The translations under genes were made by a program, and so were the position numbers. This document shows positions 15,489 through 22,887 of a stretch of DNA of 64,000 nt, piece by piece (positions within the stretch are counted from its first letter, which is position 1; each line of letters starts with the position of its first letter). This DNA comes from Streptococcus pasteurianus. GTDB lineage: Bacteria > Bacillota > Bacilli > Lactobacillales > Streptococcaceae. The stretch lies in the NCBI RefSeq assembly GCF_004843545.1, contig NZ_CP039457.1, positions 834,501-898,500 of the forward strand, written 5' to 3'. Under the pieces are notes generated by a model. That model saw only the letters and a list, made by a program, of their open reading frames with translations. It ran no database searches and was not told where the DNA came from.

Positions 15489-15525
15489 AACCCTAGCTTT
15501 TACATACGAGCTAGGGTTAGTTTTA
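15489..15525 (+). terminator. terminator of the P-type ATPase gene
   Basis: Perfect 10-bp arms AACCCTAGCT (15489-15498) and AGCTAGGGTT (15509-15518) then AGTTTTATTTTA. Confidence 0.85.
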
Positions 15526-15644
15526 TTTTAAGGACGTTTGGAGCGTCGAAAGTCATTCAACGTTTTTAGAGAATTTGGTAGTTTGGCTTTTTCTTGACAC
15601 TCTTGGAAAATGCTTGTAAAATTCAAGAGAGTAAAGAGGACGAT

Positions 15645-16832
15645 ATGGCAACAATTAATGATTATCTAGCAAAACATAAAAATGAAACGTTTGAGCAATT
15701 TCCGTTTAACGAAGCAGATATTCTTTGTTTAAATGAACTGGGATATTTTTGCTTTGAAGATTTAGATAATACGCTTGATTTTTCAAAAGAATTAACATTA
15801 CATGACATTCTGATGCCTTACGAGGCTGGTGAGAGGGTATTCAATCATAGTTTTTTGGTAACCAAGGCGCGTGTTGAATTGCTAAAAAATGTAGCCTCAT
15901 CACGACGGTTTGCTGATTTGCATCTGTCAGCTTATGTTAATGATGTTGATTCCGAATATGAGAGACAATTCTCTGCCATGGTTTTTAGTTTACCTGAAAT
16001 TGATCATTATCAATTAGTTTTTCGTGGGACAGATGATACCTTGATTGGCTGGAAAGAAGATTTTAAATTAGCCTATGTTCGTGAAATTCCTGCACATCGT
16101 GCAGCAGTGACTTATCTTGAGCATTATTTAGCGAGTCATCCACTGCCTATCATGGTATCAGGGCATTCTAAGGGTGGGAATTTAGCCTTGTACGCTGTGG
16201 CTCATGTTAAGGAAAAATGGCGTTCGCAAATCAAGCAAGTTTATATGCTTGATGCACCAGGTTTGCAAGAAAAAGAACTTGAGCGAGTAGGATACCAAGC
16301 TATTCGTGAGCGTGTGCGTGTCATTCGCCCTGAAGGATCCATCGTTGGTGTTATGCTTTATAATGACATTGATCCTGTTGTGGTTAAAAGTCAGGCTTCT
16401 GGAATCATGCAACACGCTTTGACGACATGGCAATTTGATGTTGAGACGGGGCAGTTGATTTTAGCAGAACAGCCAACCGATTTAAGCCGTAATCTTGAAA
16501 AAACGTTTAAACAATGGACGGATGAATTGTCCAGTCAAGAATTGAAAATTCTTTTTGATACCCTTTTTGATACCTTGATGTCAAGCGGTATCAAAAGCAT
16601 TAACGATGTGACGATTGACCGAGAATTTGGCGCGAAATTGGCAACAAGCATTGCTTCTTTTTATTCTATTGGAGCGGAGAAGAAATTGCTCCTTGCCAAA
16701 TCAGCGAAGTTATTTCTTGAAGCTTTTGTCGGACATAGTAAACTGGGAAGTCTGGGAAAAGACCGCATTGCCCTTAATTTTCTTGATTTTAATAGCTTGT
16801 TGAGCTATTTGAATACTAAAAAATTGAAATAA
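15645..16832 (+). CDS. Mbeg1/DUF2974-like alpha/beta hydrolase (lipase-like)
   Basis: 395 residues from ATG 15645 after the SD AGAGGA; an upstream ATG at 15594 has no SD. The N-terminal ATINDYLAKHKNETFEQFPFNEADILCLNELGY is the DUF2974 opening, and VFRGTDDTLIGWKEDFKLAY followed by the nucleophile elbow SGHSKGGNLALYA (G-x-S-x-G) gives the lipase-class-3-like core; D in DAPGLQ and a later His would complete a triad. Family members are thought to be cytoplasmic lipases or esterases with unknown substrates. No signal peptide. The following LysR gene starts 36 bp downstream with its own strong SD and may share the transcript. Confidence 0.82.
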   Translation: MATINDYLAKHKNETFEQFPFNEADILCLNELGYFCFEDLDNTLDFSKELTLHDILMPYEAGERVFNHSFLVTKARVELLKNVASSRRFADLHLSAYVNDVDSEYERQFSAMVFSLPEIDHYQLVFRGTDDTLIGWKEDFKLAYVREIPAHRAAVTYLEHYLASHPLPIMVSGHSKGGNLALYAVAHVKEKWRSQIKQVYMLDAPGLQEKELERVGYQAIRERVRVIRPEGSIVGVMLYNDIDPVVVKSQASGIMQHALTTWQFDVETGQLILAEQPTDLSRNLEKTFKQWTDELSSQELKILFDTLFDTLMSSGIKSINDVTIDREFGAKLATSIASFYSIGAEKKLLLAKSAKLFLEAFVGHSKLGSLGKDRIALNFLDFNSLLSYLNTKKLK

Positions 16833-16868
16833 AAATGGCTTTTTCAGTCTAAAAAGGAGGTTGCCGGC

Positions 16869-17753
16869 TTGCTAAAACAAATTAAATATTTTCAATCAGT
16901 TGTCGAAGAAAATTCCTTTACCAAGGCAGCCGATTCGCATTTTATCTCACAGTCAGCTATTTCACAGCAGATTCGGAGTTTAGAGGCAGAACTGGGTGTG
17001 ACACTTTTAACGCGTAAAAATCGTGGCTTTGAGTTGACAGAAGCAGGGCGTTATTTTTATGAAAAATCGCTGGCGCTGGTAGCTGATTTTGACGCCCTTT
17101 GCCAAGAGACACAAGCCATTGCCAACCAACAAGCTGCGCAACTGTCCGTTGGTTATTTGTATTCCTATGAAGGCAGTGAAATTCAAGAAGCGATTGCGAG
17201 TTTTGCGAGTCAATTTCCTGATGTAGCGCTAACGGTCAAAACAGGAATGCATGACCAACTTTATGATGACTTACGCTTTGGTAAAATCGATTTAGTCATC
17301 AATGATCAGAGACGAGCTTTTTCGACAGATTATGAAAATTTGGTTTTGACTGATTTGCCACTTTACGTTGCATTTGCGGCTTTTAATCCGCATACCAAAG
17401 AAGAAGTGTTAGCTATTGAAAATCCCCTTGATAAGCCCTTGATTTTGGTTGCGGACAGCCAGCAAGAAGAAACAGAGCGCGCATATTACCGTGATTACAT
17501 CGGCTTTTCAGGCGATATGCAATTTGCACCAAGTGCTACAGAAGCTAAAATGTCAGTCGTTGCCAATCGCGGCTATTTGCCACTTGAATTTGGAAAGGGA
17601 GCAAGCCTTCCACCGACACTTAGCTGTCGCCCAATATACAAGCAAGGAAAACCCATTTTACGTCGAATGTGCGCATTTTGGAAAAAAGATAACTCCGGCT
17701 ATTACGTCGAAACAATGGCAGAGCTTCTAGCCAAAACTTTTCAGCAAAACTAA
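16869..17753 (+). CDS. LysR family transcriptional regulator
   Basis: 294 residues from a TTG start at 16869, chosen because a perfect SD (AAAGGAGG) lies 8 nt upstream and the protein begins LKQIKYFQSVVEENSFTKAAD, the canonical first helix of LysR proteins. The winged helix-turn-helix covers residues 1-60 (SQSAISQQIRSLEAELGVTLLTR) and a substrate-binding fold follows. It is oriented head-to-tail with the next operon (carboxymuconolactone decarboxylase, SDR and others), whose promoter contains an AAGC-N5-GCTT dyad; that operon is the likely target. Effector unknown, perhaps an aromatic or quinone compound judged from the target genes (inference). Confidence 0.88.
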   Translation: MLKQIKYFQSVVEENSFTKAADSHFISQSAISQQIRSLEAELGVTLLTRKNRGFELTEAGRYFYEKSLALVADFDALCQETQAIANQQAAQLSVGYLYSYEGSEIQEAIASFASQFPDVALTVKTGMHDQLYDDLRFGKIDLVINDQRRAFSTDYENLVLTDLPLYVAFAAFNPHTKEEVLAIENPLDKPLILVADSQQEETERAYYRDYIGFSGDMQFAPSATEAKMSVVANRGYLPLEFGKGASLPPTLSCRPIYKQGKPILRRMCAFWKKDNSGYYVETMAELLAKTFQQN

Positions 17754-17757
17754 AACC

Positions 17758-17806
17758 AAAAAGGTATTTCAGATAAGTTTTTCTTATCCGAACTACCTTT
17801 TTTTAA
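17758..17806 (+). terminator. terminator of the LysR gene
   Basis: Twenty-base arms 17758-17777 and 17783-17802 pair at 18 positions around a TTTTT loop, then T7. A very stable terminator that insulates the next operon. Confidence 0.88.
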
Positions 17807-17808
17807 AA

Positions 17809-17837
17809 TTGATAAGCCGATAGCTTGGATTTATAAT
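17809..17837 (+). promoter_or_regulatory. promoter and LysR-type dyad of the CMD/SDR operon
   Basis: TTGATA (17809-17814), 17-nt spacer, TATAAT (17832-17837). AAGC-N5-GCTT at 17814-17826 lies inside the spacer, just downstream of the -35, as a candidate LysR site. Confidence 0.65.
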
Positions 17838-17904
17838 GTAGCCATAAAGATGTTAGAAGTTAAGCAACATCATAACTGACAGCGAAAAAGCGGGAGGAAA
17901 TAGC

Positions 17905-18668
17905 ATGGCTATTACAGAAAATGCGAAACAATATCATGAAAAAATGTTTCCAGGATATGTCTCTGATTTTTCGAGAACTGACCCTGAATTCATTGAACGC
18001 TTTGACAACTTTGCCTTTGATGAAGTGGTTAATCACCCAAATGCGACATTGGATGACAAGACACGATTTATGGTGATTTTAGCGACGTTACTAGATTGCC
18101 AAGCATTGATGAATTTCAAGCTATTGTGCCAGCAGCGCTAAATTTTGGCGTTACACCAGTTGAAATCAAAGAAATTGTCTATCAAGCGGTGGCTTATTTG
18201 GGAATTGGGCGTGTCTTTCCATTTCTAAAAGCAACCAATAAAGTATTGGAAGAAAAAGGCGTTACATTGCCACTTGAAGGACAAGCAACCACAACCATTG
18301 ACAATCGTCGTGAAACTGGTACACAAGCGCAAGTGGATATTTTTGGTGAAGGCATGCGTGATTTTTGGCAATCAGGTGCTAAGGAAAGTACCCATATCAA
18401 TTATTGGTTAGCTGATAATTGTTTCGGAGATTATTACACACGTACAGGTCTTGATTATAAGCAACGTGAGTTGATAACATTTTGTTTCTTGGCAGCTCAA
18501 GGTGGTGTTGAGCCACAATTGACTAGCCACGCAGCAGCAAATATGAAAATTGGCAACGATAAAGCATTTCTAATCGCAGTTATTTCAAATTCCTTACCAT
18601 TCATTGGTTATCCACGTAGTTTAAATGCTCTTCGTTGTGTCAATGAAGCTGCCGATAAGTTAAAGTAA
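17905..18668 (+). pseudogene. carboxymuconolactone decarboxylase family gene with a frameshift
   Basis: Two overlapping frames make one protein. The first (17905-18141) runs MAITENAKQYHEKMFPGYV...RFMVILATLLDCQ and then goes out of frame; the second resumes at about 18100 with IDEFQAIVPAALNFGVTPVEIKE and continues to 18668 (NEAADKLK). One missing base near 18103 in CAAGCATTGATG, where a G would give CAA-GGC-ATT-GAT, explains it. The joined product is about 254 residues with two AhpD-like units (GVTPVEIKEIVYQAVAYLG and a second GLDYKQRELITFCFLAAQGG), as in CMD-family enzymes acting on lactones or peroxides. It heads an operon with an SDR, an NTF2-like protein and an NAD(P)-binding protein. Either a true inactivation or a sequencing error. 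Confidence 0.8.
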
Positions 18669-18690
18669 AAACAATCAGGAGGAAAGATAA

Positions 18691-19551
18691 ATGACAAAAG
18701 ATGTTATGTTAGTAACAGGTACTGGGCAAATTTCAATGGCGATTGCACGTCGCATGGGATATGGTAAAAAAATTGTTTTAGGTGACCGTTCGATTGATAA
18801 TGCCAAAGCAATTGCTAAGACCTTAACAGAAGCTGGTTTTGATGTCGTGACATTTGAAATGGATTTGTCATCACGTCAGTCAATTAAAGAGATGATTGCT
18901 TATGCGCAAACTTTTGGTGACATTAAGTATTTGGTTAATGGTGCGGGTGTTTCGCCATCGCAAGCTTCAATTGCAACCGTGCTAAAAGTTGACCTTTACG
19001 GAACATCTGTTTTATTAGAAGAAGTTGGAAAAGTTATTGCAAAAGGCGGTGCAGGTGTCACTATTTCTAGCCAATCAGGTCACCGTATGCCTGCTTTGAC
19101 TGCCGAACAAGATCTGGCACTTGCCATGACGCTAACGGAAGAATTGTTGACACTTGATTTTCTACAAGAAGATAAGATTGAAAATAGCCTCCATGCTTAC
19201 CAATTGGCAAAACGTGCCAATGAAAAACGTACCATGTACGAAGCCGTTCGTTGGGGAGAACGTGGTGCCAGAATTAACGATATTGCACCAGGAATTATTG
19301 TTACGCCACTTGCTATTGACGAATTCAATGGTATTCGAGGCGATTTCTACAAAAATATGTTTGCCAAATCACCAGCTGGACGTCCTGGGACGGCAGATGA
19401 AGTGGCAGATGTTGCTGAATTGCTCATGAGTGAACGTGCGCAGTTCATCACTGGTTCAACCTTCCTTATTGACGGTGGCGCAACAGCTTCTTATTTCTAT
19501 GGACCATTAAATCCAAATACCAAAACTGGTGTGGCAGAAGGAAAAGATTAA
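18691..19551 (+). CDS. SDR family oxidoreductase
   Basis: 286 residues with a complete short-chain dehydrogenase fold: VTGTGQISMAIARRM near the N-terminus binds NAD(P), NGAGVS near 88-93 is the structural motif, S126/S127 and Y170-x-x-x-K174 (YQLAK) are the catalytic residues, and NDIAPGIIVTPL followed by FLIDGGATASY ends the fold. It reduces or oxidises a small carbonyl or alcohol. A helical insertion (EQDLALAMTLTEELLTLDF) between Ser and Tyr is longer than usual. It follows the CMD gene by 22 bp and abuts the NTF2-like gene (TAAATG), so the three are co-translated. Substrate not deducible. Confidence 0.9.
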   Translation: MTKDVMLVTGTGQISMAIARRMGYGKKIVLGDRSIDNAKAIAKTLTEAGFDVVTFEMDLSSRQSIKEMIAYAQTFGDIKYLVNGAGVSPSQASIATVLKVDLYGTSVLLEEVGKVIAKGGAGVTISSQSGHRMPALTAEQDLALAMTLTEELLTLDFLQEDKIENSLHAYQLAKRANEKRTMYEAVRWGERGARINDIAPGIIVTPLAIDEFNGIRGDFYKNMFAKSPAGRPGTADEVADVAELLMSERAQFITGSTFLIDGGATASYFYGPLNPNTKTGVAEGKD

Positions 19552-19920
19552 ATGATTGAAGGGATCCTAAAAAATCGTTATCGTCAAGTCAACAATGCCA
19601 TGGTCGCAAAAGACACGAAAACCTTGGCTGAATTGATAGCGCCTGACTCAGTTCTCGTTCATATGATGGGTTATGTACAACCTGTGAAAGAATGGCTAGG
19701 GCAAATTGAGAGTGAAGAAATGGGCTATTATGCATGGCAAGAAGATGCCATAAAAGCCATTTATATCGCTGACAATACAGCTAGTCTTGTTGGGCAAAGT
19801 CGTGTCAAAGCACAAATTTGGAGAGCAGAATCAGCCACTTGGCGCCTGCAAATAAAAATGGATTTTGAAAAGATTGACAATGATTGGAAAATCATCAAAC
19901 AAAGTGCAAGCACTTATTAG
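19552..19920 (+). CDS. NTF2-like (SnoaL/DUF4440-type) protein
   Basis: 122 residues. ATG 19552 follows directly after the SDR stop. The pattern ILKNRYRQVNNAMVAKDTKTLAELIAPDSVLVHMMGYVQPVKEWLG followed by strands VGQSRVKAQIW, TWRLQIKMDFEKIDNDWKIIKQSAS is the cone-shaped NTF2-like fold found in SnoaL-type isomerases, hydratases and many small accessory proteins. No catalytic set can be pinned down. Position inside a CMD-SDR-NAD(P)-binding operon suggests action on the same small metabolite. Confidence 0.78.
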   Translation: MIEGILKNRYRQVNNAMVAKDTKTLAELIAPDSVLVHMMGYVQPVKEWLGQIESEEMGYYAWQEDAIKAIYIADNTASLVGQSRVKAQIWRAESATWRLQIKMDFEKIDNDWKIIKQSASTY

Positions 19921-19933
19921 AAAGGCGGATAGG

Positions 19934-20518
19934 ATGACAAACGTAGTAATTATTGGCGCAACTGGGTCATTAGGACGCAGTTTGCATGAAGAATTAAAAG
20001 ATAATACTGCATATGATATAACCTTATTTTCACGTCACGCAGAAAGTTTAGTTTTAGCAAGCAATGAAAAAGCTATCAACGGCTCAGCAACATCTAGCAA
20101 TGATTTAGATAGTGTTATCGCAGGACAAGACATAGTTTTTGTAGCTTTGTCTGGTGACCTTCCCAAAATGGCATTTGAAATTGTATCTAGTATGAAGTAT
20201 AACAAAGTCAAAAGAATTATTTTTGTCTCATCAATGGGCATTTATGGGGAAGTGGCAGGAGAACCAAAAGGTATTGTCGCACCGATTCTTAAACCATATC
20301 GCAAAGCGGCAGACATTGTTGAACAGTCAGGGCTTGATTACACGATTTTACGCCCAGGGTGGTTTGACAATGGCCAAGATAGCACATGTCAGATTACACA
20401 AAAGGGTGAGACTTTCTATGGACATGATGTTTCTCGCAAAGCAATCGTGACACTCGTAAAACACATCATTGACCAACCAGAAACTTATCTTAACACCAGC
20501 TTAGGCTTGTATCGTTAA
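19934..20518 (+). CDS. NAD(P)-binding oxidoreductase (atypical SDR)
   Basis: 194 residues from ATG 19934 after GGCGGATAGG; the open frame extends back to 19865 inside the upstream gene but without an SD. VVIIGATGSLGRSLHEEL is the GxxGxxG nucleotide-binding loop of atypical SDRs (NmrA/YwnB group), VSSMGIYGE is the active-site strand, and YTILRPGWFDNG is the conserved segment after it. Members bind NAD(P)H and reduce or sense small molecules. It is last of the four-gene operon beginning at 17905. Confidence 0.85.
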   Translation: MTNVVIIGATGSLGRSLHEELKDNTAYDITLFSRHAESLVLASNEKAINGSATSSNDLDSVIAGQDIVFVALSGDLPKMAFEIVSSMKYNKVKRIIFVSSMGIYGEVAGEPKGIVAPILKPYRKAADIVEQSGLDYTILRPGWFDNGQDSTCQITQKGETFYGHDVSRKAIVTLVKHIIDQPETYLNTSLGLYR

Positions 20519-20556
20519 AAAATCGACGATTTTTCAAAAAATTTGACGTTTTTTGC

Positions 20557-20587
20557 TTGACTTGGAGTTAGCTCTAAGGTATATACT
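20557..20587 (+). promoter_or_regulatory. MerR-type promoter/operator of the merR-akr operon
   Basis: TTGACT (20557-20562), 19-bp spacer, TATACT (20582-20587), and the dyad CTTgGAG-N4-CTCtAAG at 20561-20578. Arms are the same as those in front of the MATE gene at 1067-1084. Confidence 0.85.
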
Positions 20588-20615
20588 GAGAGTGAAATAA
20601 GAAAGGAGATGACGT

Positions 20616-21008
20616 ATGAATATCAAAAAAGTAAGCGAACAGACAGGAATTTCAGCAGATACCATTCGCTATTATGAACGAATTGGCTTGCTTCCTCGAG
20701 TAACGCGTAATAAATCAGGAGTCCGTGATTTTTCAGAGCGTGACATCGCCACTTTGGAATTTGTTCGTTGTTTCAGAAAAGCAGGCATGAGCGTTGAATC
20801 TTTAATTGAATACATGGCCTTGGTGGAAGAAGGTGACGGAACTGAAGGGGCACGCATGACTTTGCTTGAAGAACAACGTGATAAATTGGCAGAACGTATT
20901 GCTGAATTGCAAAGTGCACATGATAGGCTCAATCACAAAATTGAAAATTATCAAAACATCATCCTCAAAAAAGAACAAGCTCTATTTGAAGATGACGAAA
21001 ATGAGTAA
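20616..21008 (+). CDS. MerR family transcriptional regulator
   Basis: 130 residues. The winged helix-turn-helix MNIKKVSEQTGISADTIRYYERIGLLP is at the N-terminus, DFSERDIATLEFVRCFRKAGMSVESL is the second helical part, and a coiled-coil dimerisation helix covers about 80-120. C-terminal metal-binding cysteines of the MerR/CueR type are missing; the single Cys (in FVRCFRKAGM) occupies the position conserved in the NmlR/AdhR subgroup, which responds to aldehydes or electrophiles. SD AAAGGAG precedes ATG. It is followed by an aldo/keto reductase 12 bp later, and its own promoter shows a MerR dyad, so it most likely activates this operon and the MATE gene at 1.1 kb. Confidence 0.88.
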   Translation: MNIKKVSEQTGISADTIRYYERIGLLPRVTRNKSGVRDFSERDIATLEFVRCFRKAGMSVESLIEYMALVEEGDGTEGARMTLLEEQRDKLAERIAELQSAHDRLNHKIENYQNIILKKEQALFEDDENE

Positions 21009-21020
21009 AAGGAGAAGCAA

Positions 21021-21866
21021 ATGGATTACAAAACGTTATCAAATGGTGTTAAAATGCCGATTTTAGGATTTGGTGTGTATCAAGTGCCAGATCTTGACGA
21101 ATGTGAGCGCGTGGTTAGTGATGCGATTTCGATTGGTTACCGCTCAATTGACACCGCTCAAGCTTATATGAATGAAGAAGCTGTTGGAAATGCTATCCGC
21201 AAGTCTGGTAATGCGCGTGAAGAATTTTTCATCACAACTAAAATTTGGATTAGCAATTATGGCTATGAAAAAGCCAAAGCTTCTCTTGATGCTTCTTTAG
21301 CGAAACTTCAAACAGACTACATTGATTTGGTGCTTTTACATCAACCATTTGGTGATTATTATGGTGCTTATCGTGCCATGGAAGAATATTACAAAGCTGG
21401 TAAAATCAAAGCAATCGGCATCAGCAATTTTGCACCAGACCGTGTAGCAGATTTGGCTATTTTTGCGGATGTCACTCCAATGGTTAACCAAGTTGAAACG
21501 CATGTTTTCAATCAACAATCAAATGCTCGCAAAACAATGGACGAATATGGTGTTCAAATCGAATCTTGGGGACCATTTGCAGAAGGGCGCAATGATTTCT
21601 TTACCAATGAAACACTTGTTGCGATTGGACAAAAATATCAAAAATCAGCTGCGCAAGTTGCCCTACGTTACTTGATTCAACGTGATGTTATTGTCATTCC
21701 TAAAACAGTTCATAAAAATCGTATGGAACAAAATTTTGATGTCTTTGACTTTATTTTAACAGATGATGACATGGCAGAAATTTTGAAACTTGATATGGGT
21801 GAAAGCCAATTCTTCTCACATGCTGACCCTGAAACAGTTAAAATGATTAGCTCGTTTAAGATTTAA
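21021..21866 (+). CDS. aldo/keto reductase
   Basis: 281 residues, a complete TIM-barrel AKR of the prostaglandin-F-synthase / 2,5-diketogluconate-reductase type. The catalytic tetrad is D44, Y49 (SIDTAQAY), K74 (TTKIW) and H107 (LLHQPF). ESWGPFAEG and VIPKTVHKNRMEQN bind NADPH. It reduces aldehydes and ketones in the cytosol, which fits activation by an NmlR/AdhR-type MerR protein encoded directly upstream. SD AAAGGAG. Downstream a separate promoter drives the CMD-cupin pair. Confidence 0.92.
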   Translation: MDYKTLSNGVKMPILGFGVYQVPDLDECERVVSDAISIGYRSIDTAQAYMNEEAVGNAIRKSGNAREEFFITTKIWISNYGYEKAKASLDASLAKLQTDYIDLVLLHQPFGDYYGAYRAMEEYYKAGKIKAIGISNFAPDRVADLAIFADVTPMVNQVETHVFNQQSNARKTMDEYGVQIESWGPFAEGRNDFFTNETLVAIGQKYQKSAAQVALRYLIQRDVIVIPKTVHKNRMEQNFDVFDFILTDDDMAEILKLDMGESQFFSHADPETVKMISSFKI

Positions 21867-21869
21867 ACG

Positions 21870-21935
21870 ATGCTTAAAAGGCATAAAACACTATGTCAAA
21901 TAAGTATTTGTTATTAAAAATGAGAAGCGTATAAT
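21870..21935 (+). promoter_or_regulatory. composite promoter of the CMD-cupin operon (site 3)
   Basis: ATGC-N7-GCAT (21870-21884; the reverse complement of the 15-mer at 2520 with one difference), 15 nt, then the palindrome CAAATA-AG-TATTTG (21897-21910) containing ATAAGTATTTGT, -35 TTGTTA (21908-21913), 16-nt spacer, TATAAT (21930-21935). Same order as sites 1 and 2. Confidence 0.65.
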
Positions 21936-21968
21936 GACCGTATAAACCCTATTAAGAAAGGAAAAACA

Positions 21969-22292
21969 ATGACAATTAAACAAACAGCAGGACGTGACCA
22001 ATTGGGTGAATTTGCACCAGAATTTGCACATTTTAATGATGATGTGCTCTTTGGTGAAAACTGGAATAATAACGATATTGATTTAAAAACACGCTGTATC
22101 ATCACAGTTGTGGCACTTATGGCATCAGGCATTACAGACAACTCACTAAAATTCCATTTGCAAAATGCGAAAGCTAACGGTGTTAGCAAAGAAGAAATTG
22201 CAGCAGTCATTACACACGTGGCTTTCTATGCAGGTTGGCCAAAAGGCTGGGCAGTCTTTAACCTTGCCAAAGAAGTTTGGAATGAAGATTAA
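21969..22292 (+). CDS. carboxymuconolactone decarboxylase family protein
   Basis: 107 residues, one AhpD-like helical unit: FGENWNNNDIDLKTRCIITVVALMASGI followed by LKFHLQNAKANGVSKEEIAAVITHVAFYAGWPKGWAVFNLAKEV, the family's HxxxAxxxGxxxxEIxE pattern. No CxxC redox pair, so it is a decarboxylase/isomerase-type member rather than an alkylhydroperoxidase. ATG follows AGAAAGGA. The cupin gene starts 27 bp downstream with its own SD, so the two form an operon. Such CMD-cupin pairs are common in Firmicutes with no proven substrate. Confidence 0.85.
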   Translation: MTIKQTAGRDQLGEFAPEFAHFNDDVLFGENWNNNDIDLKTRCIITVVALMASGITDNSLKFHLQNAKANGVSKEEIAAVITHVAFYAGWPKGWAVFNLAKEVWNED

Positions 22293-22319
22293 GAAAGATA
22301 TGAAATGAAAGGATAACAA

Positions 22320-22745
22320 ATGACAGATAAAGCAACTTTTGACAAAGAAAATGTATTCGGACAAGGACAACCAAATGACACTTTTGCGCAATATTTTGAC
22401 GGACAATCATTCTTGAACCCATTGGTTGATCCTGACTCACCTCTTCATTTGGCGAATGTCACTTTTGAACCTGGTTGTCGCAACCATTGGCATGTTCACA
22501 ATGCTGATAAAGGTGGCGGACAAATTTTGATTTGTATAGCAGGTCAAGGTTGGTATCAAGAAGAAGGAAAAGAAGCTGTGAGCCTTGAACCAGGGAAAGT
22601 TATCGTGATTCCAGCCAATACAAAACATTGGCATGGCGCTAAAAAAGATTCATGGTTTAGCCATATTTCAGTGGAAGTTCCTGGCGAAAACACGTCAAAT
22701 ACTTGGCTAGAAGCCGTTAGCGACGACGATTACAACGCCCTTTAA
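22320..22745 (+). CDS. cupin domain protein
   Basis: 141 residues. The first cupin motif is HWHVHNADKGGGQILICIAGQGW (G-x5-H-x-H-x-nE/Q-x6-G type, with HxH) and the second is PGKVIVIPANTKHWHGA (P-x-x-x-H-W-H). Metal would bind through these histidines. Related proteins act as quercetin-dioxygenase-like or carbohydrate isomerase-like enzymes; here the partner is the CMD protein upstream. The regulon suggested by the shared promoter includes an MFS exporter at 2.6 kb and a dead hydrolase at 3.9 kb. Confidence 0.88.
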   Translation: MTDKATFDKENVFGQGQPNDTFAQYFDGQSFLNPLVDPDSPLHLANVTFEPGCRNHWHVHNADKGGGQILICIAGQGWYQEEGKEAVSLEPGKVIVIPANTKHWHGAKKDSWFSHISVEVPGENTSNTWLEAVSDDDYNAL

Positions 22746-22808
22746 ACTATTCTTTTACAATTACATTTTACTCATACAATCAAAACACAAAACAATCTCA
22801 TTTCGCTT

Positions 22809-22841
22809 AACGCCCAGCTGAAAACGGTTTGGGCGTTTTTT
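22809..22841 (+). terminator. terminator of the CMD-cupin operon
   Basis: Arms AACGCCCA (22809-22816) and TGGGCGTT (22830-22837) with a 13-nt loop and a T tail. Confidence 0.85.
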
Positions 22842-22852
22842 ATGTGACTACC

Positions 22853-22881
22853 GTGACAATTTTATCTAACCATGCTAAACT
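22853..22881 (+). promoter_or_regulatory. promoter placed 6 nt before an ATG
   Basis: GTGACA (22853-22858), 17-nt spacer ending in TGC, TAAACT (22876-22881), then AAATTT and ATG 22888. Predicted transcription start coincides with the ATG. Confidence 0.6.
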
Positions 22882-22887
22882 AAATTT

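Noticed and set aside
20521..20550. AT-rich hairpin after the NAD(P)-binding gene as a terminator
   Set aside because: The stem is short (about 6 A-T pairs around CGACG) and not followed by a clean T run, so it was not called.
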